From the NCBI GenBank assembly GCA_020425125.1, contig JAGQRV010000006.1, forward strand, positions 194,584-227,091: 32,508 bases of DNA. The letters run 5' to 3'. Shown here piece by piece: positions 16,823-24,785 of this stretch (positions are counted from its first letter, which is position 1; each line of letters starts with the position of its first letter). The translations under genes were made by a program, and so were the position numbers. Source of the DNA: Paracoccaceae bacterium (GTDB lineage: Bacteria; Pseudomonadota; Alphaproteobacteria; Rhodobacterales; Rhodobacteraceae). A model generated the notes under the pieces. It was not told the origin of the DNA, searched no databases, and saw only the letters and a list, made by a program, of their open reading frames with translations.

Positions 16823-18058
16823 ATGCGTCTTGCGAAATTTCCCCTTGCCGAGGCCGACACCCTGCCGCGCTGGCGCCGGCCGGAAGGGTTCCTGATCCTG
16901 ACCGCGGCGGCGATGCCGATCGCCTTCGCGACGTGGAACGCGCTGCTGAACAACTTCGTCGTGGAGGCGGCGCATTTCGACGGCTCCGACATCGGCTGGC
17001 TCCACACCGTGCGCGAGATCCCGGGCTTCCTTGCCATCGGGGTGATCGCGCTTCTGCTGGTGATCCGCGAGCAGGTCCTGGGCGTTCTGGCGCTGATTCT
17101 CCTGGGGCTGGCGACGGCGGTGACCGCCTGGTTCCCGAGCCTGGGCGGCATCCTGGTGGTAACGCTGCTGAGTTCGGTCGGCTTTCACTACTACGAGACC
17201 GTGAACCAGTCGCTGCAGCTGCAATGGCTGCCGAAGGACCGGGCGCCGCACGTGCTGGGGCGGCTGGTCGCGGTGGGTGCCGCCACGTCGCTTGCCGCCT
17301 ACGGGCTTCTGGTGCTGACCTGGGAACCGCTCCATCTGAGCTACGATATCGTCTATCTGCTCTCCGGCGGGACCTGCGCTGTACTGGCGCTGTTCTGCCT
17401 GCTCGCCTATCCGCAATTCGAGGCGCGGGAGCCGCAGGCCCGGCGCATGGTGCTGCGCCGGCGCTACTGGCTCTATTACCTGCTGCAGTTCCTGGCCGGG
17501 GCGCGGCGGCAGATCTTCGTCGTCTTCGCCGCCTTCATGATGGTGGAGCGCTTCGGCTTCCGGGTGGACCAGGTTACCGCGCTGTTCCTGATCAACTACC
17601 TGGCCAACATGGTGCTGGGGCCGGTCTTCGGCCGATTCGTCGGCCATTTCGGCGAACGCAATGCGCTGATGTTCGAATATGCCGGGCTGACCCTGGTCTT
17701 CCTCGCCTATGCCGGGATCTATCATTTCGGCTGGGGCGTGGTGCTCGCGGCCGGTCTTTACGTGATCGACCACATGTTCTTCAGCCTCGCCTTCGCGCTG
17801 AAGACCTATCTCCAGAAGATTGCGGATCCGGCGGACATCGCGCCGACCTCGGCCGTGGCCTTCACCATCAACCACATTGCGGCGGTCTTCCTGCCGGCCG
17901 CGCTGGGCTATCTGTGGCTCGTCTCGCCTGCGGCTGTCTTCGGGCTGGCCGCCGTACTGGCCGCCGGATCGATGGGGGCGGCAGCGCTGATCCCGCGGCA
18001 TCCCGAACCGGGCAACGAGACCGTTCTCGCGCGCCCTGCCGCCACGCCGGCCCAGTGA
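16823..18058 (+). CDS. MFS transporter
   Basis: This is a 411-residue inner-membrane protein with about eleven or twelve hydrophobic helices in two halves, as in the major facilitator superfamily. A loop rich in charged residues (QFEAREPQARRMVLRRRYW, about 200–218) separates the halves. FGRFVGHFGERNAL in the second half resembles the family's G-x-x-x-D/E-R-x-G-R-R loop. The substrate cannot be inferred, and classic drug-exporter motifs are weak. Its TGA is immediately followed by the reversed stop of the convergent TetR gene (TGATCA), so the two genes end back to back with no spacer. No good Shine-Dalgarno is seen for the ATG at 16823. Confidence 0.88.
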   Translation: MRLAKFPLAEADTLPRWRRPEGFLILTAAAMPIAFATWNALLNNFVVEAAHFDGSDIGWLHTVREIPGFLAIGVIALLLVIREQVLGVLALILLGLATAVTAWFPSLGGILVVTLLSSVGFHYYETVNQSLQLQWLPKDRAPHVLGRLVAVGAATSLAAYGLLVLTWEPLHLSYDIVYLLSGGTCAVLALFCLLAYPQFEAREPQARRMVLRRRYWLYYLLQFLAGARRQIFVVFAAFMMVERFGFRVDQVTALFLINYLANMVLGPVFGRFVGHFGERNALMFEYAGLTLVFLAYAGIYHFGWGVVLAAGLYVIDHMFFSLAFALKTYLQKIADPADIAPTSAVAFTINHIAAVFLPAALGYLWLVSPAAVFGLAAVLAAGSMGAAALIPRHPEPGNETVLARPAATPAQ

Positions 18059-18721
18059 TCACGCGTCGCGTGCGGCCTGCATCTCCGCCTCGATCCAGTC
18101 GAGGATGAGGTCGAGCCCGGCTTCGAAGATCGGCAGGTGGCTGTCGGGTCCGAAATGGGCGCCGAAGGCCGTGATCCGCGGGAAGTCGCGGCGGGCGTCC
18201 TCGCCGGGCACCGGTTCGGCGGCACCGGGTCCCCTGGCGTAGCCGAGCGCCTCGTCGATGGCGGCGCCGGTGAGGTAGTAGCTCATCACCCGGAAGAGAT
18301 GCGCCTGCCTGGCGATGCTCAGTCCGGGGGCGTCGAACAGGGCGGTGGCGCGTTCGAGGAAGCTCAGCCCGTCGCGGTGGTTCAGCCTGTGGGTGACGAG
18401 GATCTGGGCAAAGCCGGGATGGCGCAGGACCGTGTCGCGATAGGCAAAGGCGAAGCGCCGCAGCCGGTCTCGATGCGGCAGGTCGTCGGCCGGGATCGGG
18501 GTTTCGGCAAGGCAGATGCTGACCATCGCGTCGGTCAGGTGCGCCTTGGACGGGAAATAGTGATAGAGGCTCATCGCCTCGCAGCCGAGGCGCTTGGCGA
18601 GTGCACGGAAGCTGAGCGCGCCATAGCCGTCGTGGTCGACCATCGCCATCGCCTCGGCGGCGATGCGGTCGGCGCTGAGCGGGATCTTGCGGCGCCGGCG
18701 GGGCGGAGGAGCGTCGGACAT
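18059..18721 (-). CDS. TetR-family transcriptional regulator
   Basis: This is a 220-residue TetR-type repressor. After a proline/arginine-rich arm (PPPRRRRKIPLS), the DNA-binding domain reads AEAMAMVDHDGYGALSFRAL then AKRLGCEAMSLYHYFPSKAH, where YHYFPSKAHL is the recognition end. The C-terminal domain resembles the TetR_C tetracycline-repressor-like class. I chose the ATG at 18721 (MSDAPPP, AGGTG upstream); a TTG at 18757 would add 12 residues. It is co-directional with and 86 bases downstream of the carboxymuconolactone decarboxylase-like gene, so both are probably transcribed from the promoter near 19310, which carries two palindromes that this protein may bind. Confidence 0.9.
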   Translation of the reverse strand: MSDAPPPRRRRKIPLSADRIAAEAMAMVDHDGYGALSFRALAKRLGCEAMSLYHYFPSKAHLTDAMVSICLAETPIPADDLPHRDRLRRFAFAYRDTVLRHPGFAQILVTHRLNHRDGLSFLERATALFDAPGLSIARQAHLFRVMSYYLTGAAIDEALGYARGPGAAEPVPGEDARRDFPRITAFGAHFGPDSHLPIFEAGLDLILDWIEAEMQAARDA

Positions 18722-18807
18722 GGCCGCACCTGTTACAGCTTGATCGGGCAAGGACAACCCGCGGCGACGGCCAGCCGCGGGGCAGGGAGTGGACGAGACC
18801 GGTGGCC

Positions 18808-19254
18808 TCAGTTGCCGGCGAGCTGGGCCTTGAACTGGTCGAAATCGACCTGAAGCCCGTTGAACACGGTCGACCAGTTCCGGGTCAGGCCGGCGATCGC
18901 CACCGCCTCGCCGATCTCCTGATCGGTGGCGCCGGCCGAGCGGGCCGAGTTGGTGTCCATCCAGATGCAGTACTGGCAGGGGATTTGCGCCGAGACGGCG
19001 AGCGAGATGAGCGCCTTGGTCTTCGCGTCGAGCGCGGTGTCGTCCGAGAACTCGACTGCCATGGTCTGCTCCCAGAGCCCCGGCAGGGCGCTGTCGGCGA
19101 TCTGTCCGACGAAGGCGGGCTCGGCGCCGAACATCTGGGCGATCTGGGCGCGGGTGGCGGCGGCCTTGGCGGCGACGTCGGCGGATACGTCCTGGGCCAC
19201 GGCGGGCAGGGCTGTTGCGAGGGCGAGAAGGGCGGGAGTGAGAACGCGCAGCAT
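18808..19254 (-). CDS. Exported carboxymuconolactone decarboxylase (AhpD-like) family protein
   Basis: This is a 148-residue protein with a signal peptide (LTPALLALATALPAVA, cleavage after residue 20 before QDVSAD) and an AhpD/CMD helical domain. The redox-type pair C93-x-x-C96 in AQIPCQYCIWMDT and the following helix GATDQEIGEAVAIAGLTRNW match the family. Cytoplasmic AhpD members reduce peroxiredoxin partners; an exported one would act in the periplasm, substrate unknown. AGGAGG precedes the ATG at 19254. The promoter upstream carries two matching palindromes, and a TetR gene follows on the same strand. Confidence 0.9.
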   Translation of the reverse strand: MLRVLTPALLALATALPAVAQDVSADVAAKAAATRAQIAQMFGAEPAFVGQIADSALPGLWEQTMAVEFSDDTALDAKTKALISLAVSAQIPCQYCIWMDTNSARSAGATDQEIGEAVAIAGLTRNWSTVFNGLQVDFDQFKAQLAGN

Positions 19255-19283
19255 GGTGGCCTCCTGAAGCGGCGGGAATGGTG

Positions 19284-19298
19284 CCTTACATCGTAAGG
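19284..19298 (-). promoter_or_regulatory. Palindromic operator 1 of the CMD–TetR operon
   Basis: CCTTAC and GTAAGG form perfect 6-base arms around ATC. It lies just downstream of the inferred transcript start and 29 bases before the CMD-like start codon. Its centre is 31 bases from that of the second copy, about three helix turns, so both would face the same side of the DNA. Confidence 0.72.
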
Positions 19299-19307
19299 CT
19301 ACGGATC

Positions 19308-19336
19308 GGTATAAACTTACACCGTAAGAAAAGCAA
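19308..19336 (-). promoter_or_regulatory. Candidate promoter of the CMD–TetR operon
   Basis: On the minus strand TTGCTT (19336–19331) and TATACC (19313–19308) are separated by exactly 17 bases. This stretch is AT-rich against a GC-rich background. Operator 2 lies inside the spacer and operator 1 starts about 10 bases after the -10, an arrangement that would block RNA polymerase when both are bound. Confidence 0.6.
19316..19328 (-). promoter_or_regulatory. Palindromic operator 2 of the CMD–TetR operon
   Basis: CTTAC and GTAAG form perfect 5-base arms around ACC, the same CTTACnnnGTAAG pattern as operator 1. It lies in the promoter spacer. I see no third copy elsewhere in the window. Confidence 0.72.
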
Positions 19337-19464
19337 ACGATTCGATTCCGGCCGGAACCCGGCAGACCGGCCCCGGCGGTCACGGGCGGGCGATGGCGCG
19401 CGCGCGGCCTTGGCCGCGGCGGCGCGGGGTGCCTATATCTGGGCGGACAGAGCTGGAGGTGCCG

Positions 19465-20121
19465 ATGTTCCTCATGAAGAAGAAAACGCAGATGGTGGCC
19501 CCGGAGGCGGCGCTGCCGGGCCGGGACACGCCGGTTGCGACGGCGGCGACGCATGTCGTGTCGGGCCGTCCGCTGACCGCGGAGGTGCCCGAGGGCATGG
19601 CGGTGGCAATGTTCGGGTTGGGCTGCTTCTGGGGCGCGGAACGGATGTTCTGGAAACTGCCGGGGGTCTGGCTGAGCATGGTCGGCTATGCTGGCGGCCA
19701 CACCAGGAACCCGACCTACCAGGAAGTCTGCTCCGGCCAGACCGGCCATGCCGAGGTGGTGCGGGTGGTCTTCGACCCGGCGCAGACGAGCTATGACGCG
19801 CTGCTCAAGGCGTTCTGGGAAGGCCACGATCCGACTCAGGGCATGCGCCAGGGCAATGATGTGGGCACCCAGTACCGCTCGGCCATCTATGTCCATAATG
19901 CGGCGCAGCGGGAGGCGGCCGAGGCAAGCCGGGCGGCGATGGCGGCGCGGCTGACCGCAGCCGGGTACGGCCCGGTCACCACCGAGATTGCCGAGGCGCC
20001 GGCATTCTACTTCGCCGAAGCGTATCACCAGCAGTACCTGGCGAAGAATCCGGGCGGCTATTGCGGCCTGGGCGGAACCGGCGTGACCTGCCCGATCGGG
20101 ACCGGCGCGACAGCGGGCTGA
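19465..20121 (+). CDS. msrA: Peptide-methionine (S)-S-oxide reductase
   Basis: MsrA repairs oxidised methionine in proteins using thioredoxin. The 218-residue protein has the catalytic motif GCFWG with C54, then [25 protein letters not shown] and [11 protein letters not shown]. Possible resolving cysteines are C200 and C209 near the C-terminus, as in the E. coli-type enzyme with two recycling cysteines. The longer N-terminus (about 45 residues before the domain) also resembles that type. No signal peptide is seen. I chose the ATG at 19465 because GGAGG lies eight bases before it. It is transcribed away from the CMD-like gene. Confidence 0.95.
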   Translation: MFLMKKKTQMVAPEAALPGRDTPVATAATHVVSGRPLTAEVPEGMAVAMFGLGCFWGAERMFWKLPGVWLSMVGYAGGHTRNPTYQEVCSGQTGHAEVVRVVFDPAQTSYDALLKAFWEGHDPTQGMRQGNDVGTQYRSAIYVHNAAQREAAEASRAAMAARLTAAGYGPVTTEIAEAPAFYFAEAYHQQYLAKNPGGYCGLGGTGVTCPIGTGATAG

Positions 20122-20123
20122 GC

Positions 20124-20149
20124 CGGGAGCCGGGCGGGAAAGGCTCCCG
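20124..20149 (+). terminator. Hairpin directly after msrA, possible terminator
   Basis: CGGGAGCC (20124–20131) and GGCTCCCG (20142–20149) form a perfect 8-base stem with a 10-base loop, two bases after the msrA stop. The following CACGTTGT is only weakly T-rich. Confidence 0.45.
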
Positions 20150-20197
20150 CACGTTGTCGCCGCCGCTGCCGCGGCGACTATTCCCGTCGGGACCGGC

Positions 20198-20218
20198 CGC
20201 GCGCGTGATGCGCGCGGC
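20198..20218 (-). terminator. GC-rich hairpin after the PfkB-family gene, possible terminator
   Basis: CCGCGCGC (20198–20205) and GCGCGCGG (20211–20218) form a perfect 8-base stem with a 5-base loop, 48 bases beyond the stop of the minus-strand kinase gene. There is no T run on either side, so a termination role is only plausible. Confidence 0.35.
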
Positions 20219-20265
20219 GTGCGCACCCGGCGGGAAGGTTCCGGTGCCGACGTGGCAGCGGACAG

Positions 20266-21210
20266 TCAGAGCGCGCTGCGGGTGACCTCGGCGAAATAGC
20301 GGTCGGTATCGTCGCTGCGGCACAGATCGGTGTCGGGCACGGTCACCGCCGAGGCCGCAGCCGCGGTACCCCGGGCGCAGGCGGTGGCGGGATCGTCGCC
20401 GCGGGTGAGCGCGAGCGCGAAGGCGCCGACGAAGCTGTCGCCCGCGCCGACCTTCGAGACCGGCACCACAACCGGCGGGCGGGTCAGGCCGCGCCAGCCG
20501 GGACTGGCGATCACCGTTCCTTGGGCGCCCGCGGCGATCATCACGATCTCGGCGGCGCCGCTCTGGCGCAGTTCCTCGGCCAGCACGGCCACATCGGCCA
20601 CCTGGACGAGCGCGCGCCCCGAAATCTCCCGCGCTTCGTCAGTATCCATCCGCAACACGAAAAGCCCGGCCCGGGCTTCGGCGGCGCGCCGCAGCGCCGG
20701 CCCGGACGTGTCGAGGATCATCCGGCCGCCTGCTTCGGCGATCTCGGCATTGAGGCCGAGGAAGAAGTCCACCGAGAGCCCTTCGGGCAGGGACCCCGAC
20801 GGGATCACCAGCGCGCCCGGCGCCACCGCGGCGCGGATCGCCGCGCGCGCCGCGGCGCGGTCGGCGTCCTGCCAGGGCGGTCCCGGCATCATGAACCGGT
20901 ACTGGAGCCCGTTCGCCTTGTCCCGGACGCTGAAGGATTGCCGCGTCGGATAGTCGACGCCGAGCGACTCGGGGGCGAGCCCTTCCTCCCTGAGAAGCGC
21001 GGTCAGCATTTCTCCGGTCGGGCCGCCATAGGCCAGCAGCGTCCGGCTGCGCCCGCCGAGATTGGCGATGGCGCGGCTCACGTTGACGCCGCCGCCGCCG
21101 GGCTGCACCCGAGGTGCCGAGCAGCGCAGCTTGCGGTCCGGCACCACCGCCGGGCAATCGGTGGAAAGGTCGAGCGCGGGGTTCACGGTGATGGTCAGAA
21201 TCGCGGTCAT
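20266..21210 (-). CDS. PfkB-family sugar kinase (1-/6-phosphofructokinase-like)
   Basis: This is a 314-residue ribokinase-fold enzyme of the phosphofructokinase-2/fructose-1-phosphate kinase/tagatose-6-phosphate kinase branch. The opening [13 protein letters not shown] and the glycine-rich [17 protein letters not shown] are typical of that branch. The C-terminal signature [14 protein letters not shown] has the catalytic base D258. Where relatives usually have a KPN/KPS-type motif, this protein reads [14 protein letters not shown] (about 185–198). It is single in this window, without PTS fructose genes next to it, so fructose 6-phosphate seems as likely a substrate as fructose 1-phosphate. The frame is clean, with an ATG start at 21210. 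Confidence 0.88.
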   Translation of the reverse strand: MTAILTITVNPALDLSTDCPAVVPDRKLRCSAPRVQPGGGGVNVSRAIANLGGRSRTLLAYGGPTGEMLTALLREEGLAPESLGVDYPTRQSFSVRDKANGLQYRFMMPGPPWQDADRAAARAAIRAAVAPGALVIPSGSLPEGLSVDFFLGLNAEIAEAGGRMILDTSGPALRRAAEARAGLFVLRMDTDEAREISGRALVQVADVAVLAEELRQSGAAEIVMIAAGAQGTVIASPGWRGLTRPPVVVPVSKVGAGDSFVGAFALALTRGDDPATACARGTAAAASAVTVPDTDLCRSDDTDRYFAEVTRSAL

Positions 21211-21349
21211 GACGGCAGCCTAGACGCGCCGGGACGCCGGCGGAACGGCCCGCGGACGCCGTCCGGGGCGCCCGATCGCCGCGCCCGGCTTTGGTTCCGC
21301 TTCCGGGTATGGCAGTCTGGGACGTGCCGGAATCCGCGAGGAGGAAGCC

Positions 21350-22006
21350 ATGGCCGATCCAGCCGATCCAGCGGATCCGTTCACGGAGTTCGAGTCCGTC
21401 GTCACATCGGAGGCGGAACTGGCCGAGGTCATCGGGACGCCGCCGCCCGCCGTCGTCAACAAGGTGATCGACTGTCTCGACGAGTTGTGCTGCGCGTTCA
21501 TCGCCCGCGCGCCGTTCTGCCTGATCGCGACGTCGGGCGCCGACGGTCATATCGATGTCTCGCCCAAGGGCGACCCGGCGGGGTTCGTGCAGGTGCTCGA
21601 TCCCGGACGGCTGGCCATTCCCGACCGGCCCGGCAACCGGCGCATCGATACCTTCCACAACCTGTTGCGGAATCCGCAGATCGGCATCCTGTTCCTGATC
21701 CCGGGCAAGAACGAAACCCTGCGGATCCGCGGCGAGGCCCGGATTGTCCGCGATGCCGCGCTGCTGCAAGGCATGGCGGTGAACGGCCGGGTGCCGGCGC
21801 TGGCCCTGGTCGTGCATGTGCGCGAGGCGTTCTTCCATTGCCCGAAATGCATGATCCGCGGCCATCTCTGGGACCCGGCCGCCTGGCCCGACAGTTCCGA
21901 CCTCGTCGATATCGGCCGGGCGATGATCCGGCACGCCCGGCTCGACACCACGCCCGAGGCGCAATTCGCCGAGGCCGAACGACAGGGGCTTACCCGGCTC
22001 TATTGA
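21350..22006 (+). CDS. Pyridoxamine 5'-phosphate oxidase-fold FMN-binding protein (PPOX class)
   Basis: This is a 218-residue flavoprotein-type split-barrel domain. PFCLIATSGADGHIDVSPKG is the characteristic first hairpin, followed by LAIPDRPGNRRIDTFHNLLR and IGILFLIPGKNETLRIRGEA, then a C-terminal block with HCPKCMIRGHLWDP. This layout matches the PPOX class probable FMN-dependent enzymes of the MSMEG_1061/DR_2398 kind. The reaction is unknown. The N-terminus has a short ADPADPADP tandem repeat. GAGGAGGAAG lies before the ATG. It is followed by prmA after 68 bases. Confidence 0.87.
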   Translation: MADPADPADPFTEFESVVTSEAELAEVIGTPPPAVVNKVIDCLDELCCAFIARAPFCLIATSGADGHIDVSPKGDPAGFVQVLDPGRLAIPDRPGNRRIDTFHNLLRNPQIGILFLIPGKNETLRIRGEARIVRDAALLQGMAVNGRVPALALVVHVREAFFHCPKCMIRGHLWDPAAWPDSSDLVDIGRAMIRHARLDTTPEAQFAEAERQGLTRLY

Positions 22007-22074
22007 CGCGTTGCCCGACTTGCGCTTGGCACCGGGCTGTGGAATGGCACGGCCGATGCGGATCGGGGGCGGAC

Positions 22075-22947
22075 ATGCCAAGCTGGACGGCACTGACAAC
22101 GCTTGCGGGCAAGGAGCCGGCCGAAGCGCTGGGCCTTGCCATGGAGGATCTCGATCCGACGCCCACCGGGGTCGGGGTCTTCGAACTGGAAGACGGCTCG
22201 GGGCTCTGGGAAGTGGGCGGCTATTTCGACGCGGCACCCGACGACGTCGCGCTGGCGTTGCTGGCGGCGGCCCATGGCGCGCGGCCCTTCGCGGTCTCCG
22301 AGCTTCCCGAAACCGACTGGGTGGCCAAGGTGCGCCGCGAACTGGCGCCGGTAGAGGCCGGGCGCTTCTTTCTTTACGGCGCGCATGACGCCGACAAGCT
22401 TCCCGAAGGGCGGATCGGGCTGCTGATCGAGGCCGCGATGGCCTTCGGCACCGGGCATCACGGCACCACGCTCGGCTGCCTGCGGGCGCTTGACCGGATG
22501 GCGGATGCCGGCTTCGCGCCGGAACGGATCGCCGATATCGGTTGCGGCACCGCGGTGCTGGCGATGGCGGCGGCGCGGCTCTGGCCTGTGGACGTTCTGG
22601 CCAGCGACATCGATCCGGTTGCGATCGAGGTGGCCGAGGCCAATCTGTCGGTCAACAATCTGGCCGGGCGGGTGCGCTGTCTGGTGGCACCGGGCTTCGA
22701 CCACCCGGAACTGGACGCCGCGGGGCCATTCGATCTGGTCTTCGCGAATATCCTGAAGGGACCGCTGATCGACCTGGCCCCCGCGATGGGTGCGGCGGTC
22801 GCGCCGGGAGGGCGGACGATCCTGTCCGGGCTCCTGAACGAGCAGGCCGAAGAGGTCGAGAGGGCCTACAGGGCGGCGGGGTTCGTGCTGGAAACGGCCG
22901 AGGTGATTGGCGACTGGACCACGCTGTCCTTGCGGCTGGACGGCTAG
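22075..22947 (+). CDS. prmA: Ribosomal protein L11 methyltransferase
   Basis: This 290-residue enzyme uses SAM to methylate ribosomal protein L11. AAMAFGTGHHGTTLGCLRAL (about 122–141) is the PrmA substrate-side signature. The SAM site reads ADIGCGTAVLAMAAARLWP with the acidic SDIDPVAIEVAEAN. FDLVFANILKGPLIDLAP is the NILxxPL catalytic-region motif. The N-terminal domain WTALTTLAGKEPAEALG is the family's L11-binding part. The upstream frame is open but unrelated; the ATG at 22075 begins the family sequence. Confidence 0.94.
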   Translation: MPSWTALTTLAGKEPAEALGLAMEDLDPTPTGVGVFELEDGSGLWEVGGYFDAAPDDVALALLAAAHGARPFAVSELPETDWVAKVRRELAPVEAGRFFLYGAHDADKLPEGRIGLLIEAAMAFGTGHHGTTLGCLRALDRMADAGFAPERIADIGCGTAVLAMAAARLWPVDVLASDIDPVAIEVAEANLSVNNLAGRVRCLVAPGFDHPELDAAGPFDLVFANILKGPLIDLAPAMGAAVAPGGRTILSGLLNEQAEEVERAYRAAGFVLETAEVIGDWTTLSLRLDG

Positions 22948-22979
22948 CCGAGCGGCAAGACGGCGGGGCGGACATGAAA

Positions 22980-23008
22980 ACGGCCGCGCAGGTGATCCTG
23001 GCGGCCGT
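22980..23008 (-). terminator. Rho-independent terminator after the DUF1127 gene
   Basis: On the minus strand the stem pairs ACGGCCGC with GCGGCCGT (plus 22980–22987 and 23001–23008), extended inside by CAGG/CCTG with one bulged base and a 4-base loop. It is followed by TTTTCATG. It lies 33 bases after the DUF1127 stop. On the plus strand there is no T run, so its use for prmA is doubtful. Confidence 0.82.
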
Positions 23009-23041
23009 GTCTCGGAGGCCGTCGATGCGGCGCCGGACCTG

Positions 23042-23263
23042 TCACAGATCCGCTGCCCGGGCGGCCACCCGATCGATGGCGGTGCGGTTCAGGCCGATAT
23101 CATCGAGTTGCTCGTCATCGAGCCGGCGCAGCACGTCGCGGGTGCGGCGGGCCATCAGTTCCTTGCGGATACGGGTGCGCAATGCGCCGAACCACCCGGC
23201 TAGACCGGCCGCGGTCTGCTGGTAGTCCGGTGCGGTGGACATGCGTTGAAGCGTAAGGATCAC
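23042..23263 (-). CDS. DUF1127 small arginine-rich protein
   Basis: This is a 73-residue basic protein. Its C-terminal half, RRTRDVLRRLDDEQLDDIGL followed by NRTAI, is the DUF1127 (YjiS-like) motif. Several alphaproteobacterial members are stress-induced and act as small RNA-binding regulators; that role is only a family suggestion here. The start is taken as GTG 23263, seven bases after AAGGA; an ATG at 23242 (MSTAPDY) is the alternative, with no good ribosome site. The gene is monocistronic: a strong inverted repeat lies just upstream and a terminator just downstream. Confidence 0.85.
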   Translation of the reverse strand: MILTLQRMSTAPDYQQTAAGLAGWFGALRTRIRKELMARRTRDVLRRLDDEQLDDIGLNRTAIDRVAARAADL

Positions 23264-23282
23264 GCCATTTTCCTTTCAGTTG

Positions 23283-23304
23283 CACAAGTCATGAGCGACT
23301 TGTG
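23283..23304 (-). promoter_or_regulatory. Perfect inverted repeat in the DUF1127 leader
   Basis: The 8-base arms CACAAGTC (23283–23290) and GACTTGTG (23297–23304) flank six bases. It sits about 20 bases before the start codon and about 10 bases before the Shine-Dalgarno sequence, so it is either an operator or a hairpin in the 5' leader. Confidence 0.6.
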
Positions 23305-23536
23305 AACGGGCATCTAGGCTTCCGGTCAAATCGCCGCAATGCAGCGTATTGCATGGCCCACATGCAGCCGGCGCATACCTCGCGGCGGTGCGGCGCGGCC
23401 GGACTTCGGCCCCGGAATCTCGTGGTCCGTCCGGGGCTTGGCGGACAGCGACCGGCGGCGTTTGGTGGTGGCGAATGTTCCCCTTTCGTGCTAGGGGTGG
23501 CAAAACGGCAACGAACGGGCCGGGCGAGCAGGACGA

Positions 23537-24043
23537 ATGCGGATACTGGGAATCGACCCGGGGCTCAGGCGCCTCGGCTGGGGTGTCGTCGAGGTCGCGG
23601 GGCCGCGTCTCAGGCATGTGGCCAATGGCACCTGCCTGTCGGGCGAGGGGGCGCTGGCAGTCCGGCTTCTGGCGCTCCATCGCGGGCTCACGGCGGTGAT
23701 CACCGAATATGCGCCGACCCATGCGGCGGTGGAGCAGACCTTCGTCAACCGCGATGCGACCGGCACGCTGAAGCTCGGCCAGGCTCGGGCGGTCGCGCTG
23801 CTGGTTCCGGCGCAGGCCGGGCTTGAGGTCGGCGAGTACGCGCCGAACGCGGTCAAGAAGGCGGTGGTCGGGGTCGGCCATGCGGACAAGGCGCAGGTGG
23901 CGCACATGGTTGGGCTCCAGTTTCCCGGCGTCACACTTGCCGGGCCGGATGCGGCCGACGCGCTGGCCATCGCGCTGACCCATGCCTGGCATCTGCAATC
24001 CTCGGGCCGGCTGGCAGCCGCGGTGCGGCGGGCCTTGTCATGA
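23537..24043 (+). CDS. ruvC: Crossover junction endodeoxyribonuclease RuvC
   Basis: RuvC cuts Holliday junctions made during homologous recombination. The 168-residue protein has all four catalytic acids: D7 ([16 protein letters not shown]), E66 ([11 protein letters not shown]), and D138 and D141 ([14 protein letters not shown]). The basic stretch [20 protein letters not shown] is the DNA-binding part. It heads ruvC-ruvA-ruvB; its stop overlaps the ruvA start by four bases. A GC-rich inverted repeat (GCCCCGGA/TCCGGGGC, 23409–23437) lies in the upstream gap without obvious function. Confidence 0.97.
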   Translation: MRILGIDPGLRRLGWGVVEVAGPRLRHVANGTCLSGEGALAVRLLALHRGLTAVITEYAPTHAAVEQTFVNRDATGTLKLGQARAVALLVPAQAGLEVGEYAPNAVKKAVVGVGHADKAQVAHMVGLQFPGVTLAGPDAADALAIALTHAWHLQSSGRLAAAVRRALS

Positions 24044-24720
24044 TCGGGCGGCTGACGGGCCGGATCGCCTGGCGCGGCGCCGACCATGTGCTGATCGACG
24101 TCGGCGGCGTCGGCTATGTCGTCTATTGCTCCGACCGTACGCTGGCAGCATTGCCCGCTGCGGGCGGGGCTGCCGCACTTTACACCGATCTGGTGGTGCG
24201 CGAGGATCTGCTGCAGCTTTTCGGTTTCCAGACCATGGCCGAAAAGGAATGGTACAGGCTGCTCACCAGCGTGCAGGGGGTCGGCGCGCGGGTGGCGCTG
24301 GCGATCCTCGGACGGCTCGGTCCCGACGGCGTCGGGCGTGCCATTGCGCTGGGCGATACGGCGGCGGTGAAGGCGGCGCCGGGCGTGGGACCGAAGCTGG
24401 CTGCGCGGGTGGTGAACGAGTTGCGCGACAAGGCGCCCGCGGTGATGGCGATGGCCGGTCTCGATGCGCCGCTTGCGGTGTCCGACGCGGCTCCGGCCGC
24501 CGGGCCCGCGCCGGGCGACAGTGGGGCGTCCGCCGTGTTGCTGACCGCGGCGCCCGCGAACCCGAACGCGCAGGCCGATGCGATGTCGGCCCTGACCAAC
24601 CTCGGCTACGGCGCGTCGGAGGCCGCATCGGCGGTTGCCCGCGCAGCTACCGAAACGCCCGATGCGCCGGCACAGGCGCTGATCCGCGCCGCGCTCAGGG
24701 CGCTGGCGCCGAAGGAGTGA
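24040..24720 (+). CDS. ruvA: Holliday junction branch migration complex subunit RuvA
   Basis: RuvA binds four-way junctions and recruits the RuvB motor. The 226-residue protein starts [20 protein letters not shown] (OB-fold domain I). Domain II holds the helix-hairpin-helix motifs [17 protein letters not shown] and [16 protein letters not shown]. An alanine-rich linker (about 140–175) leads to domain III ([20 protein letters not shown]), which contacts RuvB. The length is slightly above the usual 200 because of the linker. The start overlaps ruvC as ATGA. Confidence 0.97.
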   Translation: MIGRLTGRIAWRGADHVLIDVGGVGYVVYCSDRTLAALPAAGGAAALYTDLVVREDLLQLFGFQTMAEKEWYRLLTSVQGVGARVALAILGRLGPDGVGRAIALGDTAAVKAAPGVGPKLAARVVNELRDKAPAVMAMAGLDAPLAVSDAAPAAGPAPGDSGASAVLLTAAPANPNAQADAMSALTNLGYGASEAASAVARAATETPDAPAQALIRAALRALAPKE

Positions 24721-24785
24721 GCGATGCCGCGCTTCACGACTGAGCCTTGTCATTTCGCTCTCCGAAGCGCGAGATGGCAGGCGAG

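Noticed and set aside
23409-23437. 8-base inverted repeat upstream of ruvC as a terminator or operator
   Set aside because: The arms are pure GC-rich sequence with a 13-base spacer and no T run, and no promoter is associated, so chance is likely.
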